DNA from: Ascaphus truei
Lineage: Eukaryota; Chordata; Amphibia; Anura; Ascaphidae
Assembly: GCA_036426205.1 (NCBI GenBank)
Contig: CM071567.1
Span: forward strand, 289,455,385-289,519,384
DNA length: 64,000 bases
Direction: 5' to 3'
Part shown: positions 45,151 to 55,143 of the stretch, in pieces
Layout of the letters: each line of letters starts with the position of its first letter
Position numbering within the stretch: the first letter of the stretch is position 1
The notes under the pieces: model-generated
The model's input: the letters and a program-made list of their open reading frames with translations, nothing else
Databases searched by the model: none
Told to the model about the DNA's origin: nothing
Made by a program: the position numbers and the translations under genes

Positions 45151-46560
45151 TATATATATTCAGGGCCCAATTTGCAGTACAGTGTTAACACCTTTCCCAG
45201 CTGTTGTGTTGCAGCTTTGCTTAGAAGAGTTTTACTCTAAACCAGTCTCCTGAAAGGGCACAGCTGTGCACTCACAGAGACCTGTGACAGGTACAGCAGG
45301 TAGGTGCATGATCCTCACATGAGGTTGCTTGGGATTTATATTGCTGAAGATATATACAAAGCTTCCCAACTAGCAGCCCGTGAAGGGTTTGGATGTGGCT
45401 CTTGTATTCTCAGATAGTATGAAATTAGGAGTCTACTTGTTTACTGTAAAACTCACTTGTAAGTAATGTAAATACATATGGTACATATGTTATACATGCT
45501 TGCAAAATGTTGAAATATTATAATGTTCATTGTTTAAAATGCATCTAAATTTACATTATGCTAAACGTGTGGCCCTTTTACTCCTAAATGTTTTCTGATC
45601 TGGATTCTGGACCCTTTGAAGAGCTGGTTAAAAAGCCCTGCCATAGATAATATCAATGTTTCTTGACACCATGATACCAGGGAAATGCAACATTATACTA
45701 TATGATCAAGATGGGAATCAAACAGAGGATTCAAATTAAAGATGAAATTGTGAATAAATAAAAAAGACACCAGCTTTATGCAATGAAATGAGAATTATTT
45801 TAACATCTCCCAATCACCTCCCCCCCCCCCGGCTTAGCAACACACATTACATAGAATATTTAAACAAATCTAAATTACAGATTGAAATCATTTTATTCAA
45901 ATAAGTAGTGTATTGATTTCTGGTGAATATGAAAGCACTATGCTGTTTTTGTACTGAGTCAATTTCCAGGCACTTGTTTTTCATTTGTATTTCATTTTAT
46001 AATTAAAAACGAGTTTTTGGGATACCGTATTCTCTGTTGGAAAGTATTATCTTTTTGCTCTTTTTTAAACAGTGTTTAATTAAAGAACACATTACGATAA
46101 AGTGCCACACAATAAATAAGTGAAATAACTTGTCTTTCTGTGAATAAAGATCATGTTCTCATATGGAGTATGAATACAATGTATTGTATAGTGTATATAA
46201 AACTTAGACGTGTACTATAACAAAATATATTTTTACACTGTTTAGATATTCTTGTTTCAATTGGATATTATATTGGATTTATATATTGTTTTTTTAACAA
46301 CATTAATAGGTAAGCGTTTTTCTTAATCTCTCATTTCTTCTCTAAAATGAGACTACCTGTATACAAACAGTTTGAGAGACTTTTAGACTTTGTGAGAAAA
46401 ATATACTTTAAAATGTACAAACAAAACCTTAACACTGGGGAGCTCAACTCCAGTCTGGAAGACTTCCCAACCGGTCAGATTTTCAGGCTATCCTTGTGTC
46501 AGCAAAGAGAATATTTTAGCCTCTTTAGATTACTAATGTAAATAAATGTCCTAAAGACTT
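45151..46560. other. Quiet AT-rich DNA
   Basis: Near 46433-46500 a CTCAACTCCAGTCTGGAAGA stretch recalls the hAT MITE at 6580 but has no clear ends. Nothing else is supported. Confidence 0.35.
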
Positions 46561-46572
46561 TATCTTTATGTG

Positions 46573-46640
46573 AATATATATATATATATATAATATATAT
46601 ATATTATATATATATATATTATAATAATATATATTATAAT
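46573..46640. repeat. (TA)n microsatellite
   Basis: Mostly TA dinucleotides with interruptions. Confidence 0.95.
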
Positions 46641-46883
46641 ACAAATATAACTGTACTCATCTGCATGTCTTAGGCAGTCTGCAACCCCCCGCCTTTCCCC
46701 ATTATCACCCAGCTACAGCACTTCCACTGCAGCAGCAAGGATTCTGGAAATGACATGCAAATGAGCACACAGTGTCACTTTTTGCCTCAATAACCATTTT
46801 TACATGGTTCCCTATAGGCTTAAGCTTGCTGCATGGTCACAGCTTTGAGCACAGCCAGGGTTAAGGTGCATACCCAGAAAACC

Positions 46884-46930
46884 ACCCACAGACAGCTGTT
46901 TCGACCTTGATGGGTCTCATCAGTGTGGGG
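46884..46930 (-). ncRNA. Hammerhead ribozyme with intact catalytic core
   Basis: On the minus strand: stem I CCCACA (46929-46924) pairing with TGTGGG (46890-46885), core CTGATGA (46923-46917) and stem II GACC/GGTC with a 6-base loop. GAAAC (46902-46898), a minimal stem III and the cleavage triplet GTC (46893-46891) complete it. All conserved core bases of a type I hammerhead are present. The very short stem III is typical of hammerheads in Penelope-like elements, which often work as dimers. Cleavage would fall after 46891. Confidence 0.85.
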
Positions 46931-47170
46931 TTGATTTTACTGGGATATAAATAAATAGGCAGATGGCACACACATAAAACAAAAACAGGTGCTTGGCCCA
47001 TACAGGTAGTATGCATAAATAGAATCCTTACCAGGCAGATCCAGAAATCCAGGGCCACAAAGCAAGGAAGAGACAGCACACTCAGAAGTATCAAATAAAG
47101 CGTGTATTTAGAGGAAAAACTGGCACAATCACCTGGTGATTGTGCCAGTTTTTCCTCTAAATACAAACTT
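46931..47170 (-). repeat. Probable Penelope tail next to the hammerhead, with hairpin
   Basis: Between the ribozyme and the (TA)n tract lies a near-perfect 30-bp inverted pair (47104-47133 and 47135-47164) built on GGAAAAACTGGCACAATCACC. Inverted arms beside a hammerhead match the other PLE copies. No coding part is left. Confidence 0.45.
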
Positions 47171-47202
47171 TTTGTGGCTGGATTTCGGATCTGACTGGTA
47201 AG

Positions 47203-47206
<4 letters not shown>

Positions 47207-47237
<31 letters not shown>

Positions 47238-47245
47238 TATATATA

Positions 47246-47296
<51 letters not shown>
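47207..47296. repeat. (TA)n microsatellite, split by a MITE
   Basis: TA runs at 47207-47296 and 47457-47488 flank the hAT MITE at 47297-47452, which landed inside one tract. Confidence 0.9.
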
Positions 47297-47299
<3 letters not shown>

Positions 47300-47452
47300 T
47301 GTTCGACAAACCTATACATTTGCTCGCCCCGGGCGAGTGGATTTAACCCCTGGGCGAGTAAATATTGGCCCAAGCAGCACACGTTTGGTACTAGGTGGCG
47401 AGTAGATTTTTTTGTGTGGCGAGTAGATTTTTTGGTGATTTGTCAACCACTG
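47297..47452. mobile_element. Short hAT MITE inside a (TA)n tract
   Basis: A 156-bp element starts CAGTGTTCGACAAAC and ends TTTGTCAACCACTG, inverted. The flanking 8-mers TATATATA and TGTGTATA match at 6 of 8. The inner words TGGCGAGTAGATTTTTT are repeated twice. Confidence 0.75.
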
Positions 47453-47456
47453 TGTG

Positions 47457-47487
<31 letters not shown>

Positions 47488-47489
47488 CT

Positions 47490-47750
47490 CAGTGGTGGAC
47501 TTACCTTTCTGCCACCTGTAGGCTGAGGGTTGGTCCTCCTCCTTGGTGTTTGATGTCACATGGCATGTGATGCAGCTTTGTCATGGTGACACTAGAGGAG
47601 AGGGCCTGCTACTGAAAAGGTAAGACACACACCATACACACACAATCACACAAACAAATTGCCTCCCCACAAAAATTGCCACCCCCAAAAAAATTGCTGA
47701 GAGAGAGAGTGAGAGTGAGAGAGAGAGAGAGAGAAAAAAAAAAAAGTAAT
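47490..47750 (+). mobile_element. hAT MITE fragment related to 37499
   Basis: Starts CAGTGGTGGACTTACCTTTC and shares GATGTCACATGGCA and TTGCCACCCCCAAA words with the MITE at 37499-37858. The right end was not found. It is followed by a GA-rich tract (47698-47745). Confidence 0.4.
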
Positions 47751-47929
47751 CCACTCCAGCAGGAGCAGACACAAGACAGCACTCAAAGGTAAGTGGGCCT
47801 TGTCTGTGGACACCAGGGTGGTTAGGTGCCCAGGCACCCTCAGTACTTTGGGGGAACCACACCGGGGGTGGTGAACATTGTGTGGGGTTATTGCATTGTG
47901 GGGAGATTGTGTTGTAGTTATTATTATTA

Positions 47930-48800
47930 GCGTGCTAGTAAACATGCATGCGCAGTGCACTAAGAGCGGCGGCCATTACACCCTTAGCTCCGCAGGGAAA
48001 CTACAATTCCCATGAGCCTTTGGGAGTAGAGACACATGACACACAGCAGCCAATAGGGCTCCCGTAATTTCCTGCAACACACTGATTCATTTGGCACGCT
48101 CAACGGGACCACACCACTTGGAAAAGAGAGCTGGAGCAAGCAGGTAGTGTCTCAGAGCCAGTGACTCTGAGACTTGGCATAGTATATCCCCCCTTGGGCC
48201 CCAGTTATGCCCCAATTCACAGTAGCTTGTAGTTGCTGCAGGGAAGGCCACATAGATAGGGATGCTTCCCCATTGTACTGTCTAGTGTCAGGGACACAGT
48301 GAGGACGCAGCATGGTGATTGCGGCCTGTGGTCTGGGACCAGACCACCTCCGTTGTAAGAGAGTCTCTATGGTGATATTATCCACGCCGGAATTCTCCCC
48401 ACATGGAGGCAGACGCCATCGCGGATAACGACAACGTTGGATCAGACAGATCCCCTTGTTAATCTGCATTACCCAGGTGCTGAAGCCCCAGGTAGGTACC
48501 AAACTAAGTGCACCAACACTTCACGGGATAGCGCTATCTCCTATGCTTTTGGGTGGGTCCTGACATTGGGGGAAAAGGACATCAGTGTATTGGTGCCAAG
48601 CACCCTATGTACTTTGGGGACACTCATTGGTGGTACGGGGCAGGGCCTATTATACTGTGTGGTACAGGGTTCTGTTATAGTGTATTTAGTAAAGGTTGTT
48701 ATTATATAGCTGTGTGTGTGTTATTGGTATTGTTCCTGTAAAGGGCTTATCCCACCACGTTGGGATCCCTTGCAGGTGGTGGCGCTGCACCGAGATGAAC
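47930..48800 (+). repeat. Gypsy LTR fragment with promoter motifs
   Basis: Related to the LTR at 59713-61118: both have GGTGATATTATCCACGCCGG then AATTC, AGCCAATAGGG, TGCGCAGT and a GGTGG.GGCGCTGCA ending. It holds ACTACAATTCCCATGA (48000-48015), which matches the ZNF143/Staf recognition motif. Neither LTR end is clear, so it is a truncated solo LTR or fragment. Confidence 0.55.
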
Positions 48801-49311
48801 CAGTCTGAATCTTTAAATATGGCGCTCTATAAGATCCAGGACAAAAGTTTTTTTACTTGCTTTGGACACAGTGTCAAACAGAAGTTAATCTGTCAGGTTA
48901 TGACCAGCTAAAGAGGGAAATATCATTTCTATTGTTTGCCTTTGGCTTTTATTTCCTCAATCTACTAATTATATGACTAGAGGGAACACTTTCTTAATTA
49001 GAAAACATGCTTCAATTGCAGCCAATTTTCAATTGTGCATCACATTTCCAATCCGAGATGCATAGGGACAGTGTGCCAATTTTAATATATAGCCATTAAA
49101 ACACTTTTGCTGCCAGAAGTGCCTGTGATTAGTTGAAGTTTTTCAGGCCTTGCTGGCACCGAAGGGGTTTTAATTAAATACCTCATCTCTGCATGTTTAA
49201 AACCTCAGTCTCAGCAGATTATTTAAAAGTTGCAATAAAAAGTGAAAGCAGTTTGACATTTAGATCAGCAATTTGTTTTGCTTCACATTATGCAGTAGGG
49301 GTTCGTCTAGG
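48801..49311. other. Quiet DNA
   Basis: Nothing supported. Confidence 0.4.
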
Positions 49312-49606
49312 CAGTGTTTTTCAACTAGGGTTCCTTTTAACCCTTGGGTTTCCTGGCCATCCCTAAAGGGTTCCCTTAAATTTAAAAATTATACCAAATA
49401 CAGAAGAATTTACAATGCATCTGATCTCAGACGCGCTGTTAGAGAGGGTTGGGGATCCTTACAATGCGTCTGATCTCAGACATGCTGTTAGAGAGGGTTG
49501 GGGATCCTTACAATGCATCTGATCTCAGACATGCTGTTAGAGAGGGTTGGGGTTCTTCAGAATTTTTCATAAGGTTCCTTAACCAAAAAAATGGTTGGAA
49601 ACCACT
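49312..49606. mobile_element. hAT MITE with internal tandem repeat
   Basis: Ends CAGTGTTTTTCAACTAGGG and GGTTGGAAACCACT are inverted. The flanking 8-mers CGTCTAGG (49304-49311) and CTTCTAGG (49607-49614) match at 7 of 8. Inside are three copies of a 49-bp unit. Confidence 0.7.
49411..49557 (+). repeat. Three 49-bp tandem units
   Basis: Units at 49411-49459, 49460-49508 and 49509-49557, each beginning TACAATGC.TCTGATCTCAGA and nearly identical. Confidence 0.9.
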
Positions 49607-49614
49607 CTTCTAGG

Positions 49615-49976
49615 GCATGAGTACCTCAGGAAGTTCAGCACTACGTTAAGGGTCAGGTTCCAGGTTATACATGGAATAAGATATGGCAAGTAGCTAGCTT
49701 TGTTTTTTAGGGTCATTGTAGCTTTCTGCAATTTTAATATCTGTTTCATAATTTCATGTTTAGTAGAAATGTAGCCAATGTTGATGCACCTGTTCCCCTG
49801 CAGTAAAGAACTAAATTGTACTAAATTTCAAATCACACGATTTTGCAACTGAAAGGTGCGGTATTATATTGAAGGCTTATATTTACTTAGCTATTTTGAA
49901 AGGTGTGTTATGTGGTTGCAACTAAAATGAAAATAACCCTAATTCTTGTCTTAAATCTATGCAATCATTTGTAAAA

Positions 49977-50010
<34 letters not shown>
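49615..50010. other. Quiet AT-rich DNA ending in (TA)n
   Basis: A (TA)n run at 49979-50010. Nothing else is supported. Confidence 0.45.
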
Positions 50011-50012
<2 letters not shown>

Positions 50013-50160
50013 CAAGCAGAAAGTAGCCGTGTTAGTCCAATTGCGATAGTGCAGAATAAATGAGTTCTTCAGTATTAGGTGATACCTTTTTTATTGGACT
50101 AACAATTTATGTCATAGGACAAGCTTTCGAGAGTTCTCCTCTCTTCTTCAGGTCAGCAAT
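50011..50160 (-). repeat. Penelope-type tail fragment with hammerhead-like motif
   Basis: On the minus strand CTGAAGA (50151-50145), a GAGAG/CTCTC stem and CGAAAGC (50129-50123) match the motif layout at 14430. They are followed by AAATTGTTAGTCCAATAAAA and a GTGTTAGTCC-like end towards 50030. This is a widespread vertebrate repeat tail that I attribute to Penelope-like elements. No coding part. Confidence 0.5.
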
Positions 50161-50461
50161 ACTGATTTACACAGGAATCAATGCTAAAACAGTGTAGAGA
50201 GAAAAAAAAAAAAAACATATATGTGTGTGAAATGAAGTGAAGCATAATAAAATATGTTATCAAGTCTGGTATATATAATAAAAATGAAAGGTAAAACTGC
50301 TGAAATTAACCATGTACAGTGCAGACAACTATTATGTTCTCCAGAGTCTGTAAAATGGGTTGCATACTGTATGCTGAAATTAAGTAGATGAGAGAACCCA
50401 AAGACCTAAGAAGCCTGAGGAAGCAGACTTGATCCATGAAATGCATATGGTTGAACAGTAA

Positions 50462-50836
50462 GGCTGTGTCCACGCTCCCACTGACCACTTGGCGCGGTCA
50501 GCACAATCAATTTAAATCTGTCTGGCCACACACAAGTGGCGCGCGCGCCCATGAGCATGCACCTACGCTCGGGGGCACTGGGCGCCTGCCGAGACAGATT
50601 AAATTGAGTTTAAGGCGCGCTGAGGGGTCACATGACCTCCTCAGCTAATCTGTGCCAGTCAATGTTTAGGCTATGCCCCCCCATTCACGCTTACCAAAAA
50701 AGTTGCTGGACAGCCCAACGCTCATGCTTGAAGAGTTGGTGACATCACCACTCTCAACCATGAGCACGATCCGCGGCACGGGGCGCAGCTTAAGAAGTGC
50801 ATGAGCGTAAGAAACCACTGAACTATGTCTCAGGAC
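50462..50836. mobile_element. Harbinger-like MITE, copy E (degraded)
   Basis: The left end GGCTGTGTCCACGCT follows TAA (50459-50461), as in copy C. The right end ACTATGTCTCAGG resembles that of copy A. A second left-end-like GGCTATGCCCC at 50669 may mark two fused copies. GC-rich, no coding content. Confidence 0.45.
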
Positions 50837-52396
50837 AGAGGTGAACCGTGGCTGAGAAGCTAAGTGCATACCTTACCATATACAGATTGACTGCCCCATT
50901 ACCAACCAACACATACTTTTGTGAGTGCAATTTTGGATTCTCTCTCTAGTCTATGTAGCCCCCCCTCCTAAACGGTTACCATTAGGTTAGTGTATAATGA
51001 GCCCCACTCTGTGTTGTCATAGGGATTCTGACATCATAGGAGAGAATTTAGTATAGGGAGAAGGTTCTAGAGGGGAGGTTCCTGCAGTATACGAGGATAG
51101 GAGCCTTGGGGAGAGAAGATTGGGATAGACCTGTAAAATAGTATAACAGACCAGGCACTTTATTTATTATGTTGTAGAGAGGGACAGTGCCCTTTAAGGT
51201 AGGATCCCAGAATAAGGTTAAGCAGGTCCCAAAGATTGGAAAGCGGCACACCACAGAAGACCTCAGAAAAAATGGCTTCCAGGTGTCGGCGGATCGGCTC
51301 TAACCGTGGATCTGCAGTAATACTCATCTCAATCTGTATGGAAGTGGCAGTTCCCAAACAGGCCAAAAGTATCGTTGTGAATTACAAAGGATCAGTCGGG
51401 ATCCCCGTAAATATAATCATCGTAAATAGAGAACTACTGGAAGGTTTTATAATCAGATGTGGAATCATAACATAAAAAGTTTATTACAATTGCATAATGA
51501 AAAAAGATTGAATTTAGTGGGACTTAGATATTACTTAGACAATGAATGACAATTTTTCACTTAAAATAAAAATAGGTACCACTGTTATTTCTCTGGTCAC
51601 CGGAAACATGTAGTGTTCCCACTACATATGTACAGTTGGAGGGCATGTAATTATTTGACTACTGACAGGAGTAACAGGAATGTCAGAAACCTCTAATTAA
51701 CAAAGTAGATTATCTGCCTAAATCATTATTTCGATGCTCCCGCCCAACTCAGAAATTACACAAATCTCTACTCTTGCAAAGACGTTATGTCTTGATAAAC
51801 ATCTACCCTTAAGGGACAACCAAATAGTAGTAAAGTAGCACAAAGGAAAGAATTTTTGTTACCCTTTACAGAGGCACTAAAACTGCATATCAAAAGGGTG
51901 CTGACGTATTGAAAAGGTCACCATACTATAGAAAAGGATTAAGGACGAATTTGTTGAAATTCACAATGGGGCAATTTTTTGAGCAAAACTTTCTACATTT
52001 GCTATAGAAACTAATTTGTTAGCAGGAAAACGCTGCCTGCGTTATTTTTTTTTTCAATGTATTTATTATATTCAGATTTTTTTTACAATATTTTCAGTTT
52101 TGCATTTTTTCCTTTCATTTTTAAAAAGCAATTAGCAGCAGTTACTTTCAAGTTAAGAATATTTATAATGTCCCCCCAAAATAGGTGCTTCTTGCCCATC
52201 GAACATTGTTATCCATGCTTTCAAATTATTAACAAGCATTACAAAAATGTAAAGAATGTTCCATATAGGGAGGGGTGTTAGTGATTCCTGCATTGTTCTT
52301 TCTATTATGCCAGAAAAAGCTTGTCCCAAATGGTATTGTTTCTATCTAAAGTTTAAAACTGCCGCACCTGAAGAAAAAATGTGTGAGGTTCTAAAG
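50837..52396. other. Quiet DNA
   Basis: No supported gene or repeat. Frames around 51.2-51.5 and 51.7-52.0 kb lack family features. Confidence 0.35.
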
Positions 52397-52500
52397 CAGA
52401 GGTGACCAACTTCAGTCCTCAAGGGCCACAAAAAGGTTAGGTTTTAAGTATATCTCTGCTTCAGCACAGGTAGTTCAATCAGTGGCTCAGTCATTGACCC
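52397..52500 (+). mobile_element. hAT MITE left half
   Basis: CAGAGGTGACCAACTTCAG, CTGCTTCAGCACAG and TCAATCAGTGGCTCAGTC match the MITE at 6580-6749. The right half is missing. Confidence 0.6.
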
Positions 52501-53390
52501 TCATCAGGGTCCCCTGCCTAACTCACCGAGCACCCACTGGCTCACGGAATCCCTGCTGGCTGCCTGTCCCAGTGGAGTTTAAAGGAAAATGATCCCTGTC
52601 AAAGACTGTCATTGTGGCCCCTGACGTTCCTCTGGTCCTATGCTCCTCCTGTGGTTACCTGTGTTATCCACCTGTGATGCCTCCTCTTTACTCCCCTCCC
52701 CCCAATATTCTTTCTGTGATTCCCCCCTCTGACACTCCTTGAGATTACTCCCTGGGACTTCCACCCTGTGTCTACCCTCCTGTGCCATGGTTCGTTCTGT
52801 ACTCCTTGTGTAATTCCCCCCATGTTACTTCCACTGAGATTACCCTCCTGTGTCCACCACCCCTAGAATTCATCCTGGGGTCCCCTCCGCCCCTGGGACT
52901 CCCCCTGTGTTTACCCTTCGCTGCCCCCCCATTATTATCCCAGTGATCTGCCCCCTGTGAAAAATAAACAATAAGGATTTTTTTCATGTTTGCACAAATA
53001 TAAGATGTATGAATATTGGAACATGGGTTTCCATGTTGATTTAAGAGGGAGCAGAATTGCTTCTTCTTGATCAATATATTATTGCACAATCTCTTATTTG
53101 TTCTAGCTATGTATCTGAAGGTAGGGCATATTTTGGATAAAGATCAAATGCACTGCATTAATGGGAATAATGTATACATTTGATATTACCCTTTATACAG
53201 ATTGGTTAGCAATGCATTGTATGATATTTATAGTTATATACAGGCAGGATATTATTTAGATTGGATGCACTTTAAGATGAAAATACTAATTACATCTTTA
53301 TTTTATTAATAAAGTTGGGTCTTTATTTATATGAATGATCTTTACTTAAAGAGGCAATCCAAGCTGGAAGTTTTTTTTTTTTTTTTTTTC
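52501..53390. other. Low-complexity and quiet DNA
   Basis: A C/T-rich stretch with CCCCTGTG words covers about 52560-52960, and a T-run ends at about 53390 where LTR similarity starts. No gene supported. Confidence 0.4.
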
Positions 53391-53859
53391 AGAGAAGCTG
53401 GGAAATCTCTCTGAGAGGATAAGTGGAAAGCAGCTCTATTAGAGGAGAAGGGACCTTTCTAATGGAGTGTTGCAGTGAGATGAGCGGCTGAGCTGTTAGC
53501 TGTGAGGGGCAGCTTGCCCATGCTACCATCAATAAAGATGCCCTGTTTGAATATACCTCCACTGTGTGAGTGTGAAGTTATTCAGCAGTGGATGGCACCA
53601 CCAAGAAGGTGTTCCTCACCAGGACCATCTCCCTGCGGAAGCACAGATCCTGATGAGGTGGAGGCGCTGCACATGATGTAAGTTGAACTCGCACCCACTA
53701 CCTCAGCTGCCTGTCTGATGACATCCCCTAATACCATCAAGCGGGAGACTCAGGAGTCCTGTTGCCTACAGGTGCACCACCAAACACTAACACGTAATGG
53801 GGGCTGGTTATTAGAGTACCCGGGCCAATGTGAGATTGGGGGGGGGGGAACCCATTACA
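53391..53859 (+). repeat. 5' LTR remnant of the Gypsy element (R-U5 part)
   Basis: Ends CCCATTACA at 53859. It matches the second part of the solo LTR at 38767-39557 (GATGAGCGGCTGAGC, AATAAAGATGCCC, GGGAGACTCAGGAGTCCTGT), with AATAAA at 53531-53536. U3 is absent, and a T-run marks the break. Confidence 0.75.
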
Positions 53860-53879
53860 TTTGGAGGCGCTGCTGAGAT
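53860..53879 (+). other. Primer-binding site of the Gypsy element
   Basis: TTTGGAGGCGCTGCTGAGAT follows the LTR directly. It is identical to the site of the non-autonomous element copy 1. tRNA-Gln and tRNA-Thr are both possible primers from the TGGAGG start. Confidence 0.7.
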
Positions 53880-53917
53880 CTTAGACCTGGGGTGCCCCAT
53901 TCAACAGACGTTCTAAA

Positions 53918-55078
53918 ATGTCACCTGTATTCCCGTGCCTGTCGCGCTCAGAAGTATATGAGTGGGCTACGAGGCTGGAAGTGCCACCGGCCCACACTCT
54001 GGTGGTGTGCAGCATCCCTATAGACATCTCGTCTATGGCCATACGAGTGGCTCTGCGCCAACATTCTCATCTCCGGGGTAAAAAAGCCCTAGCCTTGGTG
54101 GATCAATGTACAGAGACCAAAGGGCACTATTCAGTATTAGTGGACATTGGGCACGATGTAAATGAAGAACAAGGACCATCCAGTGTATGGTTTGATGGCC
54201 CGGCCGAGTCGAGCTGTGCGGTGGTATACCCCGCGCGGCCCATCAAGTCAGAACCTGACAGCTCTCACACGAACTTAGAGGAGGTGGATATGTGCGCCTC
54301 GTCTTCTTCCCCTGAGAGTTATTGTGAATCTATCGTAGGCACAGCTGCCGACCACAGCCCGCCGCTCAGTATTGCACCGGCCCCGACTAGCGGAAAAAAT
54401 GAGATTCAAATGTTAGCTCAAAGTCTTGCCGAGTTGGGAGGAGCCCGGGCTGAAGCATCCATGCAACAACAATATCGTAAATTGAAGATCTTTTCAGGCA
54501 CTAAACCGACCCCAACGGGCGAAGAGGCGTTCGACGCCTGGATAGAATATACCTCACAGGTGGTGGAGGAGTGGACATTCCCTGAGCTAGTTAAACGACA
54601 ACGCATAATGGAGTGTCTACGGACCCCCGCCTCCATCACTATACGGCTGGCGAAGGATCAACATGCAGATATCACTGCTCAGAAAATGTTGGAGACGCTC
54701 GAGCGTGCTTACGGGCGGACTGAGGATGAAGGCCAACTGATGCTGAGGTACCTCAATCTTCGCCAGAAGCCGGGGGAGGAGCTGTCTGTCTATCTCCACC
54801 GAATTAGGAAAGTCCTATGGGATATGCGGAAACGAGACCAGATCAAGTCCACCCAGGTGGACGAGTATTGTTGGAATCAATTCCAGAAAGGAGCCCTGCC
54901 CGACAACCCTATCGCCCTCCTGGTCAAATGCTCCCTGATGCGGAACGAACCCCCTAGCTGGGAGGATCTAGTAGATGAGATCAACAAGCATGAGGCATAT
55001 GGCCGGTTGCATACTCCCGCCAAGAGTAAGGAGTCCACCCCCAGTGACCCGACTAAAGCACTGGGGCTAAAGCCATGA
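53918..55078 (+). CDS. Gypsy Gag, PNMA-like
   Basis: An open frame of 386 codons starts about 58 bases after the LTR. The N-terminal 100 residues (VYEWATRLEVPPAHTLVVCS...) resemble the N-terminal domain of PNMA-family proteins. Residues about 150-350 form a retrotransposon Gag capsid with LKIFSG, FDAWIEYTSQVVEEW, RIMECLRTPA, LERAYGRTED and YLHRIRKVLW blocks. Gag forms the particle and packages element RNA. The zinc knuckle is not in this frame; it lies just downstream (55192-55233) in another frame, after a probable 1-base loss near 55074 and a TGA at 55141. So the capsid part is intact but the full gag or gag-pol is not. PNMA genes are domesticated from Gypsy gag; here LTRs and pol show it is still an element. 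Confidence 0.85.
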   Translation: MSPVFPCLSRSEVYEWATRLEVPPAHTLVVCSIPIDISSMAIRVALRQHSHLRGKKALALVDQCTETKGHYSVLVDIGHDVNEEQGPSSVWFDGPAESSCAVVYPARPIKSEPDSSHTNLEEVDMCASSSSPESYCESIVGTAADHSPPLSIAPAPTSGKNEIQMLAQSLAELGGARAEASMQQQYRKLKIFSGTKPTPTGEEAFDAWIEYTSQVVEEWTFPELVKRQRIMECLRTPASITIRLAKDQHADITAQKMLETLERAYGRTEDEGQLMLRYLNLRQKPGEELSVYLHRIRKVLWDMRKRDQIKSTQVDEYCWNQFQKGALPDNPIALLVKCSLMRNEPPSWEDLVDEINKHEAYGRLHTPAKSKESTPSDPTKALGLKP

Positions 55079-55143
55079 ATCCCGTGACTCCCGAAGAGGA
55101 AGTCGCCCCTAAGGGCGCGGGCCCCAAAGCTAGGCCGAATTGA

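Noticed and set aside
46861..47382. 173-codon minus-strand frame
   Set aside because: Its middle is a translated (TA)n tract (repeating Ile-Tyr); it runs across a hammerhead, a hairpin and a MITE. Not a gene.
49411..49557. CRISPR-like repeats
   Set aside because: The 49-bp units abut each other without spacers, sit inside a MITE and the genome is eukaryotic.
51700..52000. Possible Penelope coding remnant
   Set aside because: Fragments such as a KGADVLKRSPYYRKG stretch looked faintly similar to PLE linker regions, but no RT or nuclease motif is present.
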